Source: Desulfurococcales archaeon
Lineage (GTDB): Archaea > Thermoproteota > Thermoprotei_A > Sulfolobales > Desulfurococcaceae
DNA length: 9,594 bases
NCBI GenBank assembly: GCA_027028805.1
Contig: JALVHX010000172.1
Span: 1 to 9,594 of the forward strand
Direction: 5' to 3'
The notes beneath the pieces are model-generated. The model did no database searches. It was not told the origin of the DNA and saw only the letters and a list, made by a program, of their open reading frames with translations. Positions 5,939 through 9,594 of this stretch are shown here, piece by piece. The translations under genes were made by a program, and so were the position numbers. How positions within the stretch are numbered: position 1 is the first letter of the stretch; each line of letters opens with the position of its first letter.

Positions 5939-6235
5939 CTACTGGTAAGCTAGGGCGATATATCTTCCGTCACTGTTCATCGCTATGGCTCTGTTGTTTA
6001 GGAGCGTGTTAAGCGCCTTCCTTATCTTGTCCTCGCTTGCTAGCCCCGAGAGAATAGTATGGATCTCGCGGAGATTCATGGGTCGTTCTCGGAGAAGCTC
6101 GAGGATGATATCTCTGAGCTCGTCCTCGTTGGGTGCGGTCATCAAGACTATTTCGTCGTCCTCGTATAGTCGGCGGAGCCGGATCTTGTTTGTAAAATAA
6201 CGGATCTCTTCATCGGTTAGACTGAAGTTGCTCAT
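5939..6235 (-). CDS. Small winged-helix DNA-binding protein
   Basis: This is a 98-aa protein. Residues about 38-96 have the pattern of a winged helix: helix ELRDIILELLRERP, then MNLREIHTILSGLASEDKIRKALNTLLNN as the helix-turn-helix, then a wing RAIAMNSDGRYIAL. The N-terminal 35 residues are charged and helical, perhaps for dimerisation. No exact family is recognised. A regulatory role is likely from the fold. The start is ATG 6235, with GGTGGTG at 6243-6249 about 7 nt upstream. It is divergent from the radical SAM gene, and a perfect 10-bp palindrome lies in the shared upstream region, so control of itself and of that gene is a reasonable guess, not shown. Confidence 0.72.
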   Translation of the reverse strand: MSNFSLTDEEIRYFTNKIRLRRLYEDDEIVLMTAPNEDELRDIILELLRERPMNLREIHTILSGLASEDKIRKALNTLLNNRAIAMNSDGRYIALAYQ

Positions 6236-6272
6236 GGCTATGCACCACCACGTGTTCCACGCCGCCGGGCCT

Positions 6273-6282
6273 GCCGCGCGGC
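6273..6282. promoter_or_regulatory. 10-bp palindrome, candidate operator
   Basis: GCCGCGCGGC is a perfect palindrome between the winged-helix gene and the radical SAM gene. It lies about where minus-strand transcription from the TATA box at 6299-6310 would begin, a place where bound protein would block initiation. The site is seen; the operator role is inferred. Confidence 0.3.
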
Positions 6283-6298
6283 TGGACCCTCTACTGCT

Positions 6299-6310
6299 CC
6301 TTTAAATACC
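6299..6310 (-). promoter_or_regulatory. TATA box for the small winged-helix gene
   Basis: The minus strand reads GGTATTTAAAGG, which predicts transcription start near 6278 and a leader of about 43 nt. The core TTTAAA is symmetric and could also work on the plus strand. Confidence 0.42.
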
Positions 6311-6342
6311 CCTCTACAAGACTCTTATTGATCAATAACTGG

Positions 6343-6352
6343 CTTATATATG
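6343..6352 (+). promoter_or_regulatory. TATA box for the radical SAM gene
   Basis: CTTATATATG is a strong TATA element. A start about 26 nt on, near 6373, gives a leader of about 36 nt carrying the GGTGAT ribosome-binding site. It lies downstream of TTG 6328, which argues against that TTG as the translation start. Confidence 0.5.
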
Positions 6353-6396
6353 CTACCCATTCGATGACGCCGCTGGCGGAGCCTCTCGCAGATCAT

Positions 6397-6402
6397 GGTG
6401 AT
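6397..6402 (+). promoter_or_regulatory. Ribosome-binding site deciding radical SAM start at 6409
   Basis: GGTGAT is an exact match to the archaeal anti-Shine-Dalgarno complement and lies 6 nt before ATG 6409. The in-frame TTG 6328 and ATG 6364 have no comparable site. Confidence 0.65.
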
Positions 6403-6408
6403 CACGGC

Positions 6409-7740
6409 ATGTGGGGCAGGAGATACGCGGCGCTCTTCATGTACGGGCCGTGGTCGAGGTACGGCGTCAACGCCGTCGTCGCGGCCCTCGACCCCGAGAA
6501 CATCGCCGACATATATCTTGTGGAGAAAAGAGACGCGTTCATCCCGATCCTCTACAGGCTCGCGGAGAAATATGATAAGGTTCTCGTAGGCGTCGGCTTC
6601 ACCACCTTCCAGCTCGCAGACGAAGAGTTCCTCAGATGGATCATTGAGCTTAACAGGAGCAAGCCGGGCAACACCCTGATATATGCCGGGGGCTCCCATG
6701 CGTCAGGGGATCCCTTGGGAACTGTTACGAGCCTAGGCTTCGACGCTGCCGTGATCGGTGAGGCGGAGAAAACCGTTGTAGAGCTGGCCCGCGAGTATTT
6801 CGAGGGAGGAGACCCGGCGGGCGTGAAGGGTGTCTTCTCCATAGTCGACGGCGAACCGTTTTTCCCGGGCAGACAGGAGCCCATAAATCTTGATGACTAC
6901 CACCCGTTCCCATACTGGAGACGACTATACGGCCCAATAGAGATAACCAGGGGATGCCCCTACGGATGCTTCTACTGCCAGGTAAGCTATCTCCACGGGT
7001 TCACCCAGAGACACAGGAGCCCCGGCCGCGTCGCACTCTACGCCGAGATCATGGCCCAGGGAGGGCTACGAGATATAAGGTTCATAACGCCAAACGGCCT
7101 CGGATACGGGCTCCGCGGAGCCGAGAGAAGGCCCAGGCTCGACGCGCTCGAGGAGCTGTTCGAGGCCCTGAGACAACGCGTGGTCGAGAAATATGGGGCC
7201 AGGCTCTTCTACGGCACATTCCCGAGCGAGGTCAGGCCAGAGCACCTTACGTGGGAGGCGGCGCGGCTCCTGAAGAAATACGTTGCGAACAAGAACATTA
7301 TACTGGGAGCACAGAGCGGGAGCAACAGAGTTCTCAGGCTAATGCGGCGGGGCCACACGATAGAGGACGTATACGAGGCCGTGGAAAACGCGCTCCGAGC
7401 AGGCTTCAAGCCCGACGTAGACTTCATAATAGGATTACCCGGCGAAACAGAGGAGGACATGAAGCTCAGCGTAGAGGCCATGAGGAAGCTCGTATCCATG
7501 GGTGCCAGGATACATCTACACGTCTTCCTCCCCCTCCCGGGGACACCATACGCCTACGCGCCCCCCGGCAGGATGCCGGCCTGGGTGAAAAAAGAGGTAT
7601 CCAAGCTCATAGGCCGTGGAGGAGCCTATGGTCAATGGATGCAACAAGAAAAACTCGCGGAGAAAATCGCGGAGCTACGGAGAAGAGGAATCATATTGCC
7701 GAGAAGACTTAAAATAAGAAAACCTATAGACTCATCCTAA
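6409..7740 (+). CDS. B12-binding-type / radical SAM enzyme
   Basis: This 443-aa protein starts at ATG 6409. The N-terminal about 150 residues form a Rossmann-like, B12-binding-type domain (YAALFMYGPWSRYG, KVLVGVGFTTFQ, IYAGGSHASGDP, AAVIGEAEKTV). A radical SAM core follows, with ITRGCPYGCFYCQ giving the 4Fe-4S ligands C183-x3-C187-x2-C190. Further core motifs are RFITPNGLGYG, ILGAQSGSNRVLRLMRRGHT and DFIIGLPGETEEDM. The set resembles the MJ_1487 family of archaeal B12-binding/radical SAM proteins (TIGR04013 type) and, in the core, MiaB-like enzymes. The reaction is unknown: methylation, methylthiolation or rearrangement are possible. The B12-binding DxHxxG signature is not evident, so cobalamin use is unproven. 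It has its own promoter and a perfect GGTGAT site. It is divergent from the small winged-helix gene. Confidence 0.85.
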   Translation: MWGRRYAALFMYGPWSRYGVNAVVAALDPENIADIYLVEKRDAFIPILYRLAEKYDKVLVGVGFTTFQLADEEFLRWIIELNRSKPGNTLIYAGGSHASGDPLGTVTSLGFDAAVIGEAEKTVVELAREYFEGGDPAGVKGVFSIVDGEPFFPGRQEPINLDDYHPFPYWRRLYGPIEITRGCPYGCFYCQVSYLHGFTQRHRSPGRVALYAEIMAQGGLRDIRFITPNGLGYGLRGAERRPRLDALEELFEALRQRVVEKYGARLFYGTFPSEVRPEHLTWEAARLLKKYVANKNIILGAQSGSNRVLRLMRRGHTIEDVYEAVENALRAGFKPDVDFIIGLPGETEEDMKLSVEAMRKLVSMGARIHLHVFLPLPGTPYAYAPPGRMPAWVKKEVSKLIGRGGAYGQWMQQEKLAEKIAELRRRGIILPRRLKIRKPIDSS

Positions 7741-7749
7741 TCCTAAATA

Positions 7750-7780
7750 AAAATATTATGAAGATACCATGAGTTCATGG
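7750..7780 (-). terminator. Hairpin and T-run after the ATPase/partner operon
   Basis: CCATGA (7767-7772) and TCATGG (7775-7780) form a short inverted repeat just past the stop at 7786. On the minus strand it is followed by five T at 7754-7750. It lies between two convergent genes, so it may also affect the radical SAM transcript. Confidence 0.33.
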
Positions 7781-7785
7781 ATCCC

Positions 7786-8331
7786 TTATTTATACCCCGC
7801 GATCTCTAGGATATGGTATATAAACATCCTTAGGGAGCCAGGGATAACGTTATTATCTAATAATTCTTCGCACCTGCAACTATTGAACACTTCCTCGAAT
7901 AATAGGCGTAGATACTTTTTCTCATAGCCTTTACGGTGTCGTGTTCTCATATATGTATTCAGTGAGCCTATGGGGCCCTCGCGGCATGGCGGCCTTTCAC
8001 AGTTCTTTAATCCGAGAACCCCGCAGGGCCATGACTCGATGCAGGGCTTGATTGGTATTACTTTGATGTTTTCAGAGATGAGCTTGTGTTTTACAATTAT
8101 TTCATGCTTTTTCTTATCGGGGTTATCTGTCTCGGCATCTGTTAGAACTATTACATAGTCGTATTCAATAGATGCAGCTTTTAGAATACGCGTCATTTTA
8201 TTACTACAAGGCATAAGTGATTTAACGGTAACATCTATTTTCCTATTATAATCTATTTTATTAACAAGATACTCTATGGCGCGCACCCCCCTCAGATCAT
8301 CAATGCTTATGAATACCCTGACACGGCCCAA
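7786..8331 (-). CDS. Possible RloB/TOPRIM-like partner protein of the ATPase
   Basis: This 181-aa protein belongs to no family I can name with certainty. Order of features: strand and helix VRVFISIDDLRGVRAIEYLV (5-23), strand plus acidic motif YDYVIVLTDAETD (57-69; D65-x-E67, D69), strand VIPIKPCIESWPC (91-103), a cysteine-rich turn (C97, C103, C111, C116), then YEKKYLRLLFEEV (136-148) and C152/C154. Acidic residues after a hydrophobic strand, a P-x-x-E-x-W motif and a late YEK helix recall RloB, DUF4276 and other TOPRIM-like partners of OLD/RloA-type ATPases, which are often nucleases. The start is TTG 8331, 9 nt after AGGTGA, which overlaps the ATPase stop codon, so translation is coupled. 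GC is about 37%, below neighbours, which suggests transfer. Nuclease activity is inference. Confidence 0.6.
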   Translation of the reverse strand: MGRVRVFISIDDLRGVRAIEYLVNKIDYNRKIDVTVKSLMPCSNKMTRILKAASIEYDYVIVLTDAETDNPDKKKHEIIVKHKLISENIKVIPIKPCIESWPCGVLGLKNCERPPCREGPIGSLNTYMRTRHRKGYEKKYLRLLFEEVFNSCRCEELLDNNVIPGSLRMFIYHILEIAGYK

Positions 8332-8340
8332 TCCACTTAT

Positions 8341-8346
8341 TCACCT
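8341..8346 (-). promoter_or_regulatory. Ribosome-binding site overlapping the ATPase stop codon
   Basis: AGGTGA on the minus strand includes the ATPase TGA (8343-8341) and lies 9 nt before TTG 8331. It supports the unusual TTG start of the partner and a fixed ratio of the two proteins. Confidence 0.5.
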
Positions 8347-9594
8347 GATCAACCCATAGTTTATGGCCTCGCTAGGGGTTAGTCCGAGGCTCGCTAGTTT
8401 CTCCGCAAGCTCTTTTGCACCCTTAATCCTGTAAGTCCTTGTCTCGTATCCCCTATACTCCAGCACCAGGATCTCATCCAGCCTCTTTGCTAGATCCACG
8501 AGGACAGGTGAATGAGTAGCTATTATCGCGTGGACACCACTATCCCTGATATCGTTAAGCAGATACTCCTGGGCTTCGGCGTGAAGACTGTTCTCGAACT
8601 CGTCGATCAATAGCATGGTTGGACTGGACAGTAACGCGGCCTCAATAGCCATGATCTTCCATACACCCGAGGGAATAGCCGGCGGAGAAATCTCCAAGAG
8701 ATCATCAATAACAAGCCTAAACACTATCCTACCATCAGGAGTAGGCTCAAAATACCCGGAAACACCATTAACACCCAACAAGTCGCGGAGAACAACAGCA
8801 ATACCCTCAGGCAAACGCCCACGCCCCACAGTATATATAAAAGACACAAGGTTCCCAGCATCAGGCCTAAGATAATCCTGCCTAACAAGAACCTGAGGCC
8901 CAGCAACCCTATACGGATCAACACGCTTCAAAACCACAATCCCCTCAATAAAAGAACCAAGAAGTAGAAGAGCCTCAAACACAGCCTCAGATATTGGGAA
9001 AAACAACAAAAACAATATTCTCTCCAACAACTTACGCATCTTCACAACCACGCCATCCACCATAACCTCCTCGTCAAACCCAGCCAAAACACTGTCCCCG
9101 AGCCTATTAATAATAACAGACACAACTGCGTCAATAAATATATCATTAAATAAATCTGAAACAATATCGATAGAATTTAGTTTCTCAATCTCCGTAAGCA
9201 TAAGTTCATAATACATCTCCATAATTGTTGAATAGGATAGATCGAGTTTAAGCTTATAATATTTTCTTTTTGTAAACAAATTATTAAAGACTCCTATTAA
9301 ATTATTAATTAATTTATTTACTAATTTTTCAAAAATATAATCTTTTCTGGATCCCCTAGTTCCCAGAAAATATCTCATCACTACTGAAACAATATCGGAT
9401 GTTTTCAAAGAATTCTGTATATAATCAATAATATTTTCATTAAATATAATATACATATATTTTCTATCAAAATATATTTCTATTGGTATCTTCAAATTAA
9501 GTTTGAATATATTTATTTTCATCGAATCAGATATATAAATATTTAAATTATCTCCTTGAATTTTAATTGTATAAGTTATTTCAAGAGGATATTT
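8341..9594 (-). CDS. OLD/RloA/AAA15-type ABC ATPase (N-terminus beyond window)
   Basis: The frame is open without a stop to the window edge, so only the C-terminal 417 residues are seen. ATG 9522 is internal. The last 200 residues are an ABC/AAA15-AAA21-type ATPase half. They contain a signature-like PSGVWKIMAIEAAL, Walker B plus D-loop MLLIDEFENSLHAEAQ (about 327-341 of the visible part) and the switch histidine in IIATHSPVLVDLA. Walker A would lie upstream, beyond the edge. The first 150 visible residues are lysine-, isoleucine- and asparagine-rich and helical, like the insert or coiled-coil of such ATPases. Relatives (RloA, AriA of PARIS, GajA, OLD) work with nuclease partners in antiphage defence, and the partner follows 9 nt downstream. 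GC is about 48% at 8341-9120 but about 22% at 9121-9594, which suggests a mosaic gene. Confidence 0.82.
   Translation of the reverse strand, partial: KYPLEITYTIKIQGDNLNIYISDSMKINIFKLNLKIPIEIYFDRKYMYIIFNENIIDYIQNSLKTSDIVSVVMRYFLGTRGSRKDYIFEKLVNKLINNLIGVFNNLFTKRKYYKLKLDLSYSTIMEMYYELMLTEIEKLNSIDIVSDLFNDIFIDAVVSVIINRLGDSVLAGFDEEVMVDGVVVKMRKLLERILFLLFFPISEAVFEALLLLGSFIEGIVVLKRVDPYRVAGPQVLVRQDYLRPDAGNLVSFIYTVGRGRLPEGIAVVLRDLLGVNGVSGYFEPTPDGRIVFRLVIDDLLEISPPAIPSGVWKIMAIEAALLSSPTMLLIDEFENSLHAEAQEYLLNDIRDSGVHAIIATHSPVLVDLAKRLDEILVLEYRGYETRTYRIKGAKELAEKLASLGLTPSEAINYGLIR

Noticed and set aside
6954..7712. 252-codon plus-strand frame inside the radical SAM gene
   Set aside because: An Arg/Pro-rich shadow in another frame of a gene with clear radical SAM motifs.
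9520..9522. ATG as the start of a complete 393-aa ATPase
   Set aside because: The same frame continues for 24 more codons without a stop to the window end, and this ATPase type needs an N-terminal Walker A that is not in the visible part. The gene is partial.
8341..9594. ATPase as a pseudogene because no Walker A is visible
   Set aside because: The reading frame is intact to the window edge and the C-terminal motifs are complete; the missing motif is expected outside the window.
1..9594. CRISPR arrays, insertion sequences, tRNA or rRNA genes
   Set aside because: No regularly spaced repeats, terminal inverted repeats with a transposase, tRNA T-arm motif in a cloverleaf context, or rRNA sequence was seen on either strand.

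Overview
The window looks like chromosomal DNA of a hyperthermophilic crenarchaeon, most likely of the Desulfurococcales/Pyrodictiaceae type. The reasons are archaeal TATA boxes about 25 nt before starts, Shine-Dalgarno motifs of the GGTGAT/GGAGG type, GTG and TTG start codons, heavy use of ATA, AGG and AGA codons, and several archaeal families (PSPase-like HAD phosphatase, HTH/zinc-ribbon regulator, stand-alone TRAM protein, B12-binding/radical SAM protein). No rRNA, tRNA, CRISPR array or insertion sequence was seen. The genus call is inference.

Layout. 1-78 (-): 5' end of an HD-domain phosphohydrolase gene that runs off the left edge. 235-932 (-): a TRAM-domain RNA-binding protein followed by an orphan 115-aa protein. 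1126-2692 (+): a tight three-gene operon of an orphan helical protein, an archaeal phosphoserine-phosphatase-like HAD enzyme and a winged-helix/zinc-ribbon regulator. This operon converges on, and overlaps by 17 nt, a DUF167/YggU-family gene (2676-2996, -). 2997-3342 is AT-rich and may encode a leaderless 52-aa membrane miniprotein (-). 3343-4961 (-): a TatD-family metal-dependent nuclease gene preceded by an orphan 277-aa gene. 5155-5838 (+): a second, unrelated HAD hydrolase, divergent from the orphan. 5939-6235 (-): a small winged-helix protein, divergent from a B12-binding/radical SAM enzyme (6409-7740, +).

7786-9594 (-) differs from the rest. It is a two-gene unit of an ABC/AAA15-type (OLD/RloA-like) ATPase, whose N-terminus lies beyond the right edge, followed after 9 nt by a 181-aa protein with loose similarity to RloB/TOPRIM/DUF4276-type partners. 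GC falls from over 50% in the core genes to about 37% in the partner gene. Inside the ATPase gene it drops abruptly from about 48% to about 22% near position 9120. This pair is the best candidate in the window for a poorly described, possibly defensive, system. Elsewhere the window is ordinary housekeeping and conserved-hypothetical content.

The start codons of three genes were set from ribosome-binding sites: radical SAM ATG at 6409, second HAD ATG at 5155, partner protein TTG at 8331. The ATPase frame has no stop before the window end, so ATG 9522 should not be taken as its start.
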